From Streptomyces liangshanensis (GTDB lineage Bacteria > Actinomycetota > Actinomycetes > Streptomycetales > Streptomycetaceae), in assembly GCF_011694815.1 (NCBI RefSeq), contig NZ_CP050177.1:558001-622000 (forward strand): a stretch of 64,000 bases of DNA. Direction: 5' to 3'. Numbering within the stretch: position 1 is the stretch's first letter; each line of letters begins with the position of its first letter. The position numbers and the translations under genes are program-made. The notes under the pieces are model-generated. The model was not told the DNA's origin, made no database searches, and was given only the letters and a program-made list of their open reading frames with translations. Below are positions 21,001 to 28,976 of this stretch, piece by piece.

Positions 21001-21595
21001 ACAGTTCCAGGGCGAACGCGTCCCAGGACAGCGGCGCGCACTGGAGCCACACGGACCCCGGGCCGAAGGAGGCGAAGTCCTGTCCGGTGAGGGTGGCCGT
21101 CACGGCGTGGTGCGAGGCGGCGATGCCCTTGGGCCGTCCGGTCGATCCGGAGGTGAACATCACGCAGGCGATGTCGTCGGGGCGTACCGGGACCGCGCCG
21201 CGGGCCAGCGGGCGGGCGGAGGGGGCGTCCTCGACGTACACGCGGGGGACGCCGGGCACGCCGGGGTCGGCGTCGCGGGTCGACACCACCGCGGCGATCC
21301 CGGCGTCCGCCGCCATCGCGCGCAGCCGCTCCGCGGGGAAGGCGGGGTCGAGGATCACGTATCCGGCGCCGGCCTTGAGGACGCCGAGGACCGTCACCAC
21401 CAGCGCGGCGGAGCGCTCCAGGAACACCCCGACCGTGTCACCGTGCCGGACGCCGCTCGCCATGAGCAGGCCGGCGAACCGGTCCGCGCGGGCGTCGAGT
21501 TCGGCGTAGCCGAGGCGCTCGTCGCCGTCGATCAGGGCCGTCGCGCCGGGGGTCCGTACCGCCTGTTCCTCGAACCGTTCATGCGTGCACTTCAT
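18041..21595 (-). CDS. NRPS, A-PCP-C-PCP (probable initiation protein)
   Basis: An 1184-residue protein starting at ATG 21595 behind AGGAGGTGA. The A domain (about 1-492) lacks an upstream C domain, as in loading modules. Motifs are [11 protein letters not shown] and the [14 protein letters not shown] A4 region; the pocket reads D-A-L-Y-V-G-G-I-F. PCP1 Ser lies near 534 (GGHSL), a C domain follows (about 595-1040, HHIAGDGWS near 721), then a second PCP with Ser near 1101 (GGNSL). That last C-PCP has no A domain, so its carrier must be charged in trans or receive the chain directly. A Pro/Arg/Gln-rich tail ends the protein. Its start overlaps the exporter gene by 17 bases. Confidence 0.94.
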   Translation of the reverse strand: MKCTHERFEEQAVRTPGATALIDGDERLGYAELDARADRFAGLLMASGVRHGDTVGVFLERSAALVVTVLGVLKAGAGYVILDPAFPAERLRAMAADAGIAAVVSTRDADPGVPGVPRVYVEDAPSARPLARGAVPVRPDDIACVMFTSGSTGRPKGIAASHHAVTATLTGQDFASFGPGSVWLQCAPLSWDAFALELWGPLLGGGTCVLHPGRRPEPFVMARLVAEHGVTSLYLSASFFNVIVDEYPRALDGLRELVVGGEALSAPHAARALERHPGLRLSNGYGPVECMIFLTVHPVTPEDVRDGGPVPIGRPLAGKRLHILDEHLRPVPDGETGELYAAGAGVARDYRGRPALTAERFVAAPSGERLYRTGDLVRRGPDGVLAYLGRADSQVKIRGFRVEPGEIESVLARHPDIDRAAVVAHAHPAGDRQLTAYVVPRGGRRRAPSADELRAYARTVLAEYLVPAAFVPLDALPLTPSGKLDRAALPEPGRTTAAPGGEEAGGTVAALRDLFAQVLRTGPVGPDDNFFSLGGHSLLAARLLGRIHATLGAELDLRTLFGSPTPALLAPYVDTAPRTLPATPTAARAPGSAALPVSPAQHRLWFLDRIGAGAAYNLPMLVRLRGDVDPDALSDALADVAGRHEVLRTVFDEADGSPVRDVRTGTEARPPFQHVRLPAADLAGEIGREAAHRFDLRTELPLRATLFTSRERPDEHALLVLVHHIAGDGWSLRPLFRDLSRAYRARAGGGQDTSVLPPLPVPYAEHARHQLDRLGSPADPHALAARQLTYWRKELDGLPTEGPLLPRRSGRPAVPGPAARVVVRRLGAAAHARLVDAARAQGATLFMALHAALATVLVRAGAHEDTAIGAPVAGRSGDGSVEDVVGFFVNMLVLRTDLSGDPTAGELLARVRETDLSAFAHQDVPFEDVVGALNPPRTPGRQPFTDVVLALQNNARAEVTLPGADQGVEVVRTGAARFELLVDVTDSTGPDGSPDGLTLTFEYREDTLDAGFVDWLADTLPYALEAAAAAPATPLSRLGLTPPPRRAGVGDTVAAPARTPEGGSRPLTDLERRTAAVWCDVLGVPAAGPHDNFFALGGNSLRAVRVAARLSTEERPVTAAQLFAAPTVAALAAELARPAAQAAPAAAPITRRPRVPRQHTTPARQHQTPGRPGTPQEEWQWTSV

Positions 21596-23075
21596 CGCGC
21601 TCACCTCCTGGGTGGCTGCTCTCCGCGCGGGGCGCGGGGCGCGCCTCGGGCGACACGGACGCCTCGGCGTTCCCGGGTGCTCCGATCGCCGCGGACGCTC
21701 CGGTCGCTTCGGGTGCTTCGGGCGCGTCCGGGGCTCCGGGCGCGTCGTGGTCGAGCAGCAGGTCGTCGATGTCCCTGATGGAGCGGCTGGCGAGGCCCCA
21801 CAGGGCGATCGCGGTCCCGCCGACGCCGGCGAGGAACAACATGGCCGCCATGCCACTGCCGGGCCCGTCGCCGACGAGCGGGCCGAGGACGGTGAAGATG
21901 CCGGAGCCGTCGGCGGCGGCCGGTTCGAAGACGTGGTCCGCGAGGGGCCCCGAGACCGCCATGGCCACGGGGACGGAGATCTGCGACAGGAACATGACCG
22001 CGCCGAAGACCCGGCCCTGCCACGCGTGGGGGACCTTGGTCTGCACGATCGCCTGCATCGACGCGTTGACCGTCGTCATGAGCAGGGCGCCGATCAGGAT
22101 CGCCACGCACCAGCCGGCCACTCCGCCGGCCAGACCCATCGCGACCAGGCCGGACAGGCACATGCCGACCACGCCGAGCATCATGCCCCGGCCGCGGTTC
22201 CTGGGGCCGCCCCAGGCGGCCATCAGGAGCGCGCCGGCCACTCCGCCGACCCCGATCGCGCTGTTCACGGCGGCGAGCGCGCCGGTGTCGGCGCGCAGCA
22301 GCACCATCGGCGAGATGAGGGCGAAGCCGAAGACCATGACCAGGTTGACCAGGCAGAAGTTGACGATCAGGTCGCGCAGGCTCGGTACGCGGAACAGGTA
22401 GCGCAGCCCCTCGACGGCGTCGGCCGTGATCCGCCGCCTCGGCGCGCCGCCGGCGTCCTGGACGACCACGTCGCCCTTGAGCCGCACGAGGCGGATCCCG
22501 ACGAGCGCGAAGGCGTAACTCGCCACGTCCACCAGGAGCGTGGGGCCGATCCCGAAGAGCGCGACGAGGAGGCCGCCCAGGGCGGGGCCGCCGATGCCGG
22601 CCGCGCTCTTGGCGCCGGCCAGCAGGCCGTTGGCGCGGCCGAGCTGGTCCTTGCGGACGAGGAGGGGAACCGCCGAGGACAGGGCCGGGAACTGGAACGC
22701 GGCGCACACCCCGAGCAGTACGGTGGCCGGATATATCTGCCAGGACTGGAGGGCCCCGAGGTAGTGGAGAAGAGCGAGGGAGCCGACGACGACCAGGCCG
22801 CCGGCGTCCGCCAGTTGGAGCGCGGTCCGCTTCGGCATCCGGTCGACGATCGCACCCGCAATCGGGCTGAACACCGCCTGGGGGAGCATCGCGCACAGGG
22901 AGAGGACGGTGACGGCCGTCGCCCGTTCGCCGCTCGACCACACCTCGACGATGAAGGCGAACCGGACCGCGGCGCTGCCCACCAGGGACACCGCCTGACC
23001 GGACCAGACGAGCATGAGCGGCCCCATCCCGGCGAGAGCACCGGGAATGTCCGCTGTTTTCCGGGCGGCCCTCAC
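21579..23075 (-). CDS. MFS exporter (EntS/MFS_3-like)
   Basis: About 498 residues if read from GTG 23075; the reading frame stays open further upstream, so the start is uncertain. The protein has about a dozen hydrophobic segments beginning [14 protein letters not shown], an [11 protein letters not shown] loop between segments 2 and 3 that matches the major-facilitator G-x-x-x-D-R-x-x-[KR] signature, and a long Ala/Pro/Glu-rich cytoplasmic tail. It is the first gene of the minus-strand operon and overlaps the NRPS start by 17 bases. The likely role is export of the peptide product and self-protection (inference from position and family). The four-heptamer operator lies about 190 bases upstream of this start. 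Confidence 0.88.
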   Translation of the reverse strand: MRAARKTADIPGALAGMGPLMLVWSGQAVSLVGSAAVRFAFIVEVWSSGERATAVTVLSLCAMLPQAVFSPIAGAIVDRMPKRTALQLADAGGLVVVGSLALLHYLGALQSWQIYPATVLLGVCAAFQFPALSSAVPLLVRKDQLGRANGLLAGAKSAAGIGGPALGGLLVALFGIGPTLLVDVASYAFALVGIRLVRLKGDVVVQDAGGAPRRRITADAVEGLRYLFRVPSLRDLIVNFCLVNLVMVFGFALISPMVLLRADTGALAAVNSAIGVGGVAGALLMAAWGGPRNRGRGMMLGVVGMCLSGLVAMGLAGGVAGWCVAILIGALLMTTVNASMQAIVQTKVPHAWQGRVFGAVMFLSQISVPVAMAVSGPLADHVFEPAAADGSGIFTVLGPLVGDGPGSGMAAMLFLAGVGGTAIALWGLASRSIRDIDDLLLDHDAPGAPDAPEAPEATGASAAIGAPGNAEASVSPEARPAPRAESSHPGGERDEVHA

Positions 23076-23261
23076 GATCCGGGCCCCCTGTCCACGGGGG
23101 CCGGGTACCTCGTACCGCGGCCTTCGAACGGTTTGATCGCCACGCCTCAATCCCCCAGGGTTGTCGCTGTCCACGCGGATCACCACGGATCCCGGCCTGA
23201 ATCGAACGGGGTCAGCATGCGTCGGGGGATTACCTCCGCGTTCCCTTCGCGAACACCGGAA

Positions 23262-23301
23262 CGGGAAGCGGGCGGGAACGGATCGGGAGGCCATCGGGAC
23301 C
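23262..23301. promoter_or_regulatory. SARP-type operator: four heptamers at 11-bp spacing
   Basis: Heptamers starting CGGGA occur at 23262, 23273, 23284 and 23295 (CGGGAAG, CGGGAAC, CGGGAGG, CGGGACC), each 11 bp after the last, with 4-bp spacers. SARP regulators are known to bind direct heptamer repeats with exactly this helical spacing. The site lies between the divergent exporter/NRPS operon (minus) and the gene at 23352 (plus), so it could control either or both. Confidence 0.72.
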
Positions 23302-23351
23302 CGGACCGGCCAGGGTCGTCACGTAGTTGTCTGCACAGAAGGAGTACTCCC

Positions 23352-23780
23352 GTGAAGAACCCCAGGGACCATTCGCCCGACGGGGCGGATCTGCGCCACG
23401 CCCTCCAGGACCTGACCACCGTGGAGCGGTGGGCCGAGCGCGTGGCGTCGGGCGGCCGTCCCGAGCCGTACGCCGCGCAGGAGTCCCTGGACGGGCCCCA
23501 GTTCAGTGTGGAGACCGAGACCGAGAACGGCATGCACACCGTCGCCGCGATCGTGGCGCTGCCGCCCGGCCAGGACGCCGGGGCCGGGGCATTGGGCGAG
23601 ACGGACCGCGCGGTGCTCCGGTCGCTCGTGCGGTCGCTGCTCGACCTCGCCGGCCACGAGGCGGGCCCGGCCCGTACGCATGTGGTCCTGACCCCGGGAG
23701 GACCCCGGGTGGCGGCCTGCCAACTGGGGCCGCACCACCTGGTGTTGGACCGTTCCCGTAGCCGTTCCCCGGGCCGGTAA
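23352..23780 (+). CDS. Hypothetical protein (142 aa)
   Basis: Read from GTG 23352 with AGAAGGAG 7 bases upstream. It is a soluble, acidic, Arg-containing protein with no signal peptide or membrane segment. The first half holds a helical stretch (LRHALQDLTTVERWAERVA), and the C-terminal half alternates short hydrophobic strands (HVVLTPGGPRVAACQLG, HHLVLD) ending in an Arg/Ser tail. I do not recognise the family. It is the first plus-strand gene beside the SARP-type operator, so it is probably in the same regulon as the NRPS operon. Confidence 0.65.
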   Translation: MKNPRDHSPDGADLRHALQDLTTVERWAERVASGGRPEPYAAQESLDGPQFSVETETENGMHTVAAIVALPPGQDAGAGALGETDRAVLRSLVRSLLDLAGHEAGPARTHVVLTPGGPRVAACQLGPHHLVLDRSRSRSPGR

Positions 23781-23794
23781 CGGGGCGGGAACGG
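23750..23794 (+). terminator. Possible terminator hairpin overlapping a stop codon
   Basis: CCGTTCCC (present twice, at 23750 and 23762) can pair with GGGAACGG at 23787-23794 around the stop at 23780. The stem is only 8 bp with a loop of about 17 bases for the nearer arm, so this is a weak call. Confidence 0.33.
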
Positions 23795-23880
23795 TCAGGG
23801 AACGCCCGCCAGCAACATCAGTGGTGTCGGGAAGCGGAACACCGCGAACCACCGGAAACACCACATCTTAGGGGCGGACC

Positions 23881-24129
23881 ATGGGACGTAAGCTTGCTGG
23901 ACTCTTCGGGATCATCGCGGCGACGCTGGCCTTCGGCTTCGGTACGGTGACCCAGGCGGCGCACTCGCAGGGCCCGCAGAGCACCCAGCAGGTTGTCGCC
24001 GACGACAAGGGCCCGACCATCGTCCCGGCGGACGACAAGGGTCCGACCGCGGTGCTCGCCGACGACAAGGGCCCGACCGTGATCGTCCGTACCTTCGACG
24101 ACAAGGGCCCCACGTCCGCCGCTCTCTGA
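23881..24129 (+). CDS. Exported peptide with four DDKGPT repeats
   Basis: An 82-residue protein from ATG 23881, with AGGGGCGG just upstream. Residues 1-27 form a signal peptide ending in T-Q-A-A. The mature part is a Gln/Ser linker followed by four copies of D-D-K-G-P-T, the first three in a 10-residue period with variable hydrophobic spacers (IVP, AVL, VIVRTF) and the last ending TSAAL. There are no cysteines. Such short repeats behind a leader recall multi-core precursor peptides or surface-binding repeats, but no processing enzyme of a known peptide class is next door. Unknown function. A terminator hairpin follows. Confidence 0.78.
   Translation: MGRKLAGLFGIIAATLAFGFGTVTQAAHSQGPQSTQQVVADDKGPTIVPADDKGPTAVLADDKGPTVIVRTFDDKGPTSAAL
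24001..24114 (+). repeat. Four tandem coding repeats (DDKGPT)
   Basis: The block GACGACAAGG begins at 24001, 24031, 24061 and 24097, that is 30-bp spacing three times over, then 36 bp. Third positions vary in the Gly and Pro codons while the protein motif does not, which suggests selection on the peptide rather than very recent DNA slippage. Confidence 0.85.
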
Positions 24130-24175
24130 ACCACTCCCCCGCCCCACCCGCACCACCCGCTCGACCCGAACAGCT

Positions 24176-24207
24176 GAGCCCCGTACCGGAGTTCCGGTAC
24201 GGGGCTC
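24176..24207. terminator. Bidirectional terminator hairpin
   Basis: A perfect 14-bp stem (24176-24189 with 24194-24207, AGTT loop) between the repeat-peptide gene (plus) and the large regulator (minus), which converge here. Confidence 0.8.
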
Positions 24208-24226
24208 GGTGTCGTACGGGTACGTG

Positions 24227-27200
24227 TCAGGTACGGCGGCGGTCCTCCGGGACCCCCATCCCGGCGAAGAGCTTCTCGGCCGCCGCCCGGTGCGCGGCGG
24301 CCTCCGCCGTGTCCCCCAGGGCGTCGGCCATGCCCACTAACGCGTAGGCCTCCTCGATGCGGTAGCTGATCGCCGCCGAGAGGTCGAAAGCGTGCTGGTG
24401 CAGGGCCAGCGCCGCCGCCGCGTCCCCCTGGCGCAGCCGCAGCCGGCCCACCGTGTTCTCCACCTTCGCGAGCCGCAGCGGCGAGGAGTTCGTCCGCATC
24501 AACTGAAGTGCGCCCTCCGCGTGGTCCGGCGTGCGGGGCGGCTTGCCGAGCCGGTCCTCCACGTCGGCGGACAGCGCCAGGGTCAGCGCCAGGTTCACCT
24601 GGTTCCCGGTGTCCCCGTACAGCGCGCGGGCCTCGGTCAGGCAGCGGTCCGCCTCCGCGTACTCACCGAGGCCGAGGTGGGCCAGGGCGAGATCGGTGAG
24701 GGCACCCGGCAGCCCCTCGTGCTGTCCGAGCTGGAGGCTCAGCTCCGCCGACCGCTGGGCGGCGTCCCGTGCCTCCTCGTACCGGCCCCACTGTTCGTAG
24801 AGCGTGCTGAGGATGGTGAGGCTCTCGGCCTCCGCGCGCGGGATGCCCAGCGAGCGTTCGTGGGCGATCGCGGTCTCCATGTGGCCGAGCGCCTCGGCGA
24901 AGTTGCCGAGGAGGCTGTTGAACTGGCCGAGGATGCTCTCGCTGTGCGCCTGGGTGTGCCGGTCGCCGAGGCGGATCGCGACGTCCCGGCTCTCCCGGGC
25001 CGCGTCGAGCCCCTCGGCGAAGCGGCCCAGTTTCCAGCAGGCGACGCCCAGGTTGGACAGGCTCACCCCGAGCAGCGCCAGGTCCTGCAACCGCTCGGCG
25101 GCGGCGACCGCGACGCGGCCCAGTTCGCCGAACTCCTCCAGGTGTCCACGCGCGTTGAGCTGGAAGACGAGGTTGCGGGCGAGGCACACGACGTACCGGT
25201 CGTGGCCCCTGCGTTCGGCGAGCGTGACGGCGGCGAGAAGCGCCGTCTGCTCGCGCAGGAACCACTCCTGGGCACGGTCGGCGGTGCTCAGGTCGGGCAG
25301 TTCCGCCGTACTGGGGAGCAGGCCGGTGGGGCGGTGGCGCCGCCCGGAGTAGAGGAGGTCGCACGCCACCTCGGTGGCGGTCAGGTAGTAGCAGAGCAAA
25401 CGTTCCACCGCGACGGCGTCCTCACCCTCCGCCGACTCGCCGAGCTGGCTCTGCGCGAAGCTGCGGACCAAATCGTGGAAGGTGTAGAGGCCGATCTCGG
25501 GCTGCTGCACGAGATGGACGTCGAGCAGCATCTCAAGCAGGTCCTCCGCCTCGCGGGTGCCCGAGCCGAGCAGCGCGCCGGCCGCGTGGACGTCCATGTC
25601 GCCGCCCGGGTGGAGGGCCAGCGTCCGGAACGCGGTGCGGCACTCGTCGTCCAGGGCCTGGTAGGACAGCCGGAGGGTGGCGGAAACGCTGCGGGCGCCC
25701 GAGCTGAGCTCGTCGAGTCTTCGGGTCTCGTCGCGCAGGCGTTCCGCGAGGTACTGGAGGGTCCAGCGGGGGCGGTTGCGCAGCCGGGCGGTGGCGATGC
25801 GCAGGGCGAGGGGGAGGTGGCCGCAGAGGCGGGCGAGTTCGGCGGCGGCCTCCGGTTCGGCGGCGACCCGCTGGGCGCCGAGGGTCTCGGCGACCAGCGT
25901 GGCGCTCTCCTCGGGCGGCATCACGCCGATGGAGATCCACCGCGCGCCGTCCAGGTCGACCAGGCGGGCCCGGCTGGTGACGAGGACGAGGCAGCCCGCG
26001 GAGGCGGGCAGCAGCGGGCGGATGCCGGCCGCGTCGCCCGCGTTGTCAAGGAGGATCAGCAGCCGCCGGCCGACCAGGGTCGCGCGCCACAGGGCGGTGC
26101 GGGCCGGTACGTCGTCGGGGATGCGGTCGCCGGGGATCCCGAGGGCCCGCAGCAGGCTGTCGAGCGCGGTGCCGGCGGTCACCGGCTGGTCGCCGGGGGT
26201 GTAGCCGCGCAGGTCGATGTGGAGCTGGCCGTCCGGGTAGTCCGGGGCGAGGCGGTGCGCGGCCCGGACCGCGAGGGAGGTCTTGCCGCAGCCGCCCATG
26301 CCGTCGATGGCGACGATCCGGGGGCCCTGTTCGCCGGCTTCCCCGGCGCTGCCGAGGATCTCCGCCAGTTCCCGTTCGCGTCCCGTGAAGTCCGACAGGT
26401 CGTACGGGAGGGTGCTGGGCGGTTCCGCCGGCAGCGGTACGGGGGCGGCGGGCGCGGGCGCCGGTGCGGGGCCGGCCAGTTCGGGGCTCTCGCGCAGGAT
26501 CCCCTCGTACAGCTTGGTCAGGTGGGGCCCCGGGTCGATGCCGAGTTCCTCGACGAGCAGCTCGCGGACCTTGCCGTACTCCTCCAGGGCCTCGGCCTGG
26601 CGTCCGGAGCGGTAGAGGGCGACCATCAACTGGCCGCGCAGGGTCTCCCGTAAGGGATGCTGCTGGACCAGGTCCTTGAGGTCCACGACCAGTTCGGCGG
26701 CCTCGCCGAGCGCGAGATGGAGCTCGAAGAGCTGTTCCGCGGCGGTGAGCCGGCGTTCCTCGATGGAGGTCGACGCCGCCTGGATGACCGGTCCGCCGCT
26801 GCCCGACAGGACCGGGCCGCGCCACAGGGCGAGGGCTCCGCGCAGGATCTCGGCCGCGTCGGCCGGGCGGCTCTCGGCGGCGGCGATCTTCGCCTTGCGC
26901 GTCAGCAGGCCAAATTCGGCCAGGTCGATCTCGCACTGTTCGAGGGCGACGCGATATCCGGGGCCGTCGGTGAGAAGGACCTCCGCGCCGCCCGGTATCC
27001 GCCGTCTCAGGTCCGCTATGGCCTTGCGCACTTGGTGGGAGGCCGTGGTCGGCGGCTCCTCGTCCCAGGCCGCCTCGACCAGTCGCGAAACGGGAAGCAC
27101 CTTTCCCGGGTCCAGGAGCAAAGTGGCCAGAACTCGCTCCTGAATCACTCCTCCCAGTCGAAGTCGTGTCCCGTTCGACCAGCCCTCGATCGGGCCGAGA

Positions 27201-27238
27201 ATGTTGAAACGCAGCCGATCCCCTGCCGCAGTTGTCAT
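24227..27238 (-). CDS. SARP-family regulator with NB-ARC and TPR domains (AfsR-like architecture)
   Basis: A 1003-residue protein from ATG 27238. An OmpR-type winged-helix DNA-binding domain (about 8-95) is followed by a bacterial transcriptional activation domain (about 100-245), a Pro/Ala linker, an NB-ARC ATPase module (Walker A GMGGCGKTS near 313, LILLDN Walker B further on) and C-terminal TPR-like helices (about 680-1000). Large SARPs of this type activate antibiotic clusters by binding direct heptamer repeats, with ATP binding as a switch. A TTA codon at residue 967 makes translation dependent on the bldA tRNA. It is divergent from the XRE regulator and is a strong candidate for the protein that binds the four-heptamer site. 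Confidence 0.94.
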   Translation of the reverse strand: MTTAAGDRLRFNILGPIEGWSNGTRLRLGGVIQERVLATLLLDPGKVLPVSRLVEAAWDEEPPTTASHQVRKAIADLRRRIPGGAEVLLTDGPGYRVALEQCEIDLAEFGLLTRKAKIAAAESRPADAAEILRGALALWRGPVLSGSGGPVIQAASTSIEERRLTAAEQLFELHLALGEAAELVVDLKDLVQQHPLRETLRGQLMVALYRSGRQAEALEEYGKVRELLVEELGIDPGPHLTKLYEGILRESPELAGPAPAPAPAAPVPLPAEPPSTLPYDLSDFTGRERELAEILGSAGEAGEQGPRIVAIDGMGGCGKTSLAVRAAHRLAPDYPDGQLHIDLRGYTPGDQPVTAGTALDSLLRALGIPGDRIPDDVPARTALWRATLVGRRLLILLDNAGDAAGIRPLLPASAGCLVLVTSRARLVDLDGARWISIGVMPPEESATLVAETLGAQRVAAEPEAAAELARLCGHLPLALRIATARLRNRPRWTLQYLAERLRDETRRLDELSSGARSVSATLRLSYQALDDECRTAFRTLALHPGGDMDVHAAGALLGSGTREAEDLLEMLLDVHLVQQPEIGLYTFHDLVRSFAQSQLGESAEGEDAVAVERLLCYYLTATEVACDLLYSGRRHRPTGLLPSTAELPDLSTADRAQEWFLREQTALLAAVTLAERRGHDRYVVCLARNLVFQLNARGHLEEFGELGRVAVAAAERLQDLALLGVSLSNLGVACWKLGRFAEGLDAARESRDVAIRLGDRHTQAHSESILGQFNSLLGNFAEALGHMETAIAHERSLGIPRAEAESLTILSTLYEQWGRYEEARDAAQRSAELSLQLGQHEGLPGALTDLALAHLGLGEYAEADRCLTEARALYGDTGNQVNLALTLALSADVEDRLGKPPRTPDHAEGALQLMRTNSSPLRLAKVENTVGRLRLRQGDAAAALALHQHAFDLSAAISYRIEEAYALVGMADALGDTAEAAAHRAAAEKLFAGMGVPEDRRRT
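24338..24340 (-). promoter_or_regulatory. TTA codon in the SARP gene (codon 967)
   Basis: In frame with ATG 27238, this is a Leu codon TTA within YALVGMADAL. TTA is rare in Streptomyces and is read by the developmentally controlled bldA tRNA, so it can delay full-length regulator synthesis until later growth. Confidence 0.85.
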
Positions 27239-27330
27239 ACGGCCTCCCTCCCCATCAGCTCTGCACAGACGCAGACCCTCCCCAGCGCGAAGCGATCGTA
27301 GCCCCTACCAGGAAAAGCGCGGTACTGCTC

Positions 27331-27348
27331 CGGGAAGAGTTCGGGAAT
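27331..27348. promoter_or_regulatory. Possible SARP half-operator: two CGGGAA heptamers 11 bp apart
   Basis: CGGGAAG at 27331 and CGGGAAT at 27342 repeat the motif of the 23262 site at the same 11-bp spacing. They lie in the 278-bp region between the divergent SARP and XRE regulator genes. A poorer third copy may start at 27320. No other feature is visible in this intergenic stretch. Confidence 0.5.
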
Positions 27349-27516
27349 GGCGCGTTGCAAGCTGTTGACCGACGGCGGGCCTTCGCCGCCGCGGAGGATA
27401 CGGAGCGTGAGCAGACCGGGGAAACAGCGGTCCGGACCGGTGCGTTCGGGCAGTCCTGGGAGATCGCCCCACCGGCCATCGCATTTACCGAGATTTTGGG
27501 GACCAAGGAGAGAATG

Positions 27517-28869
27517 ATGAATTCCCAGACGGCGCCCGGACTTGACGTACTGCTGCAGAATGCGCGCCGGCGGGCGGGGCTCACCCAGGAACAGCTGGCG
27601 GGTCTTTCCACCGTGAGCGTACGGGCCATTCGGGACCTGGAGTTGGGCCGCGTGCAACATCCCCGCAAAGAAACTCTCCGGCTCCTCGCCAATGCCATGC
27701 GCCTCACCGACGCGCGGCGCATCGAGCTGGAACTCGCCGTCGACGCCCAGGCCGCGGGGCGGGTATTCCAGGACATATACGGAGCAGACCTCGCCGTGCC
27801 GCCCGCTCCCCTGCGCCCCCTGGCGGGCCGGCGTCCCGAACTGGAGGCGCTGACGGCCCGGCTGTCCACGGAACACGAGCGGCTGCTGACCCTGGTGGGG
27901 CTGCCGGGGGTGGGCAAGACCCGGCTGGCCCAGGAGGCCGCCTCGGTGCTCCACACCCGGGACCGGGTCCCGGTGCTCTGGGTCGCCATGGACGGTGCGG
28001 CCGAGACCACCGGGGCGGCCGCGAACAGCCCGCTGTCGACCATGACCGGGTGGGTGCGGGCGTTGGTCCGCGACGGCGAGAAGCTGGACGAACTCGCCAC
28101 GGTCATAGGGGCGAAGCCCACCCTGATCGTACTCGACGGTTACGATTCGTCACCCTCCGCGATCAGGCCGCTGCTGAACCTGCTGCGGGTCTGCGAGCGG
28201 GTGAAGATCCTGACGACGACCTGCCGGCCGGTGCAGCTGCCCGGCGGGCGGCTGCTCCCGCTGGCCCCGCTGCCCGTGCCCGGCCCCGCCGAGGTTGCCT
28301 CGTCCCTGCCGGGCGACTCCCTCGTGACGGACCGGCCGGCCGTGGAACTGATGCTGTCGCATGTCAGCCACATGCGGCCCGACTTCCTCCCCACGGACAC
28401 CGTCACCACCACCGCCGCCCACATCTGCCGGGCCCTGGACGGCATTCCGCAGGCGCTGGAGGCGGCGGCCTCCTGGCTGCTGCTCTACTCCCCCGAGCAA
28501 CTCCTCGACATCGCCCTGACCGTGCCGCTGGTCCTGGTCGACGGGGTCACGCCCGCCGACCCCGCCGCCGGACCGGCCCTGAGCGAGCGTCTCGTCGCGG
28601 CGGTGTCCGGCCTGGGCCCGCGCGCGACGGCGCTGCTCCGCACGCCCGCCGACCTGTGGACCGTGGACGACGCCGCGCGGGCGCACGGCACGTCCCTCGC
28701 CGAGACCGCCCGCGACACCCACGCCCTGCTGGTACGGGGGCTGATCCGCCAGCTCCCCACCGCGCCGGGCGGCCCGGTGGGCTTCACCGTGCCCCACCTG
28801 GTGCGCGCGGCGCTCGCGACCGAGCGGGACCGGGAGCGCGGCTCCCTGGTCGACGCGCTCGCCGACTAG
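27517..28869 (+). CDS. XRE-type HTH regulator with NB-ARC-like ATPase domain
   Basis: A 450-residue protein. ATG 27514 and 27517 are both in frame; I prefer 27517 because AAGGAG is 6 bases upstream. Residues about 8-65 form a helix-turn-helix of the XRE class (RRRAGLTQEQLAGLSTVSVR, then LELGRVQHPRKETL). An ATPase module follows with Walker A GLPGVGKTR near 128 and a TLIVLDGYD Walker B. The C-terminal third is helical without obvious TPRs, shorter than in typical family members. It probably senses a signal through the ATPase part and regulates the cluster or the carbamoyltransferase gene downstream. It is divergent from the SARP gene. Confidence 0.88.
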   Translation: MNSQTAPGLDVLLQNARRRAGLTQEQLAGLSTVSVRAIRDLELGRVQHPRKETLRLLANAMRLTDARRIELELAVDAQAAGRVFQDIYGADLAVPPAPLRPLAGRRPELEALTARLSTEHERLLTLVGLPGVGKTRLAQEAASVLHTRDRVPVLWVAMDGAAETTGAAANSPLSTMTGWVRALVRDGEKLDELATVIGAKPTLIVLDGYDSSPSAIRPLLNLLRVCERVKILTTTCRPVQLPGGRLLPLAPLPVPGPAEVASSLPGDSLVTDRPAVELMLSHVSHMRPDFLPTDTVTTTAAHICRALDGIPQALEAAASWLLLYSPEQLLDIALTVPLVLVDGVTPADPAAGPALSERLVAAVSGLGPRATALLRTPADLWTVDDAARAHGTSLAETARDTHALLVRGLIRQLPTAPGGPVGFTVPHLVRAALATERDRERGSLVDALAD

Positions 28870-28976
28870 GAGCCGCCGGGCCGGCTCCACCCCCTGTCCG
28901 TACGCCTCCGCTCCCCTCCCGTCCCCTCCCGCCTCCCGTCCCCTCCTCCCCCCTTCTCGTGAAAGGCAACGCCCCC

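Noticed and set aside
18041..21595. Naming the amino acids for the D-A-L-Y-V-G-G-I-F, D-I-G-F-L-G-A-V-V, D-V-S-F-G-G-A-V-Y and D-A-L-Q-M-A-G-G-F pockets
   Set aside because: I know no matching published codes, and hand alignment of the pocket can be off by a residue, so no substrate is assigned.
24001..24114. Possible CRISPR or non-coding repeat array
   Set aside because: The spacing is 30-36 bp with no unique spacers of proper length, and the repeats are in frame inside a signal-peptide-bearing gene.
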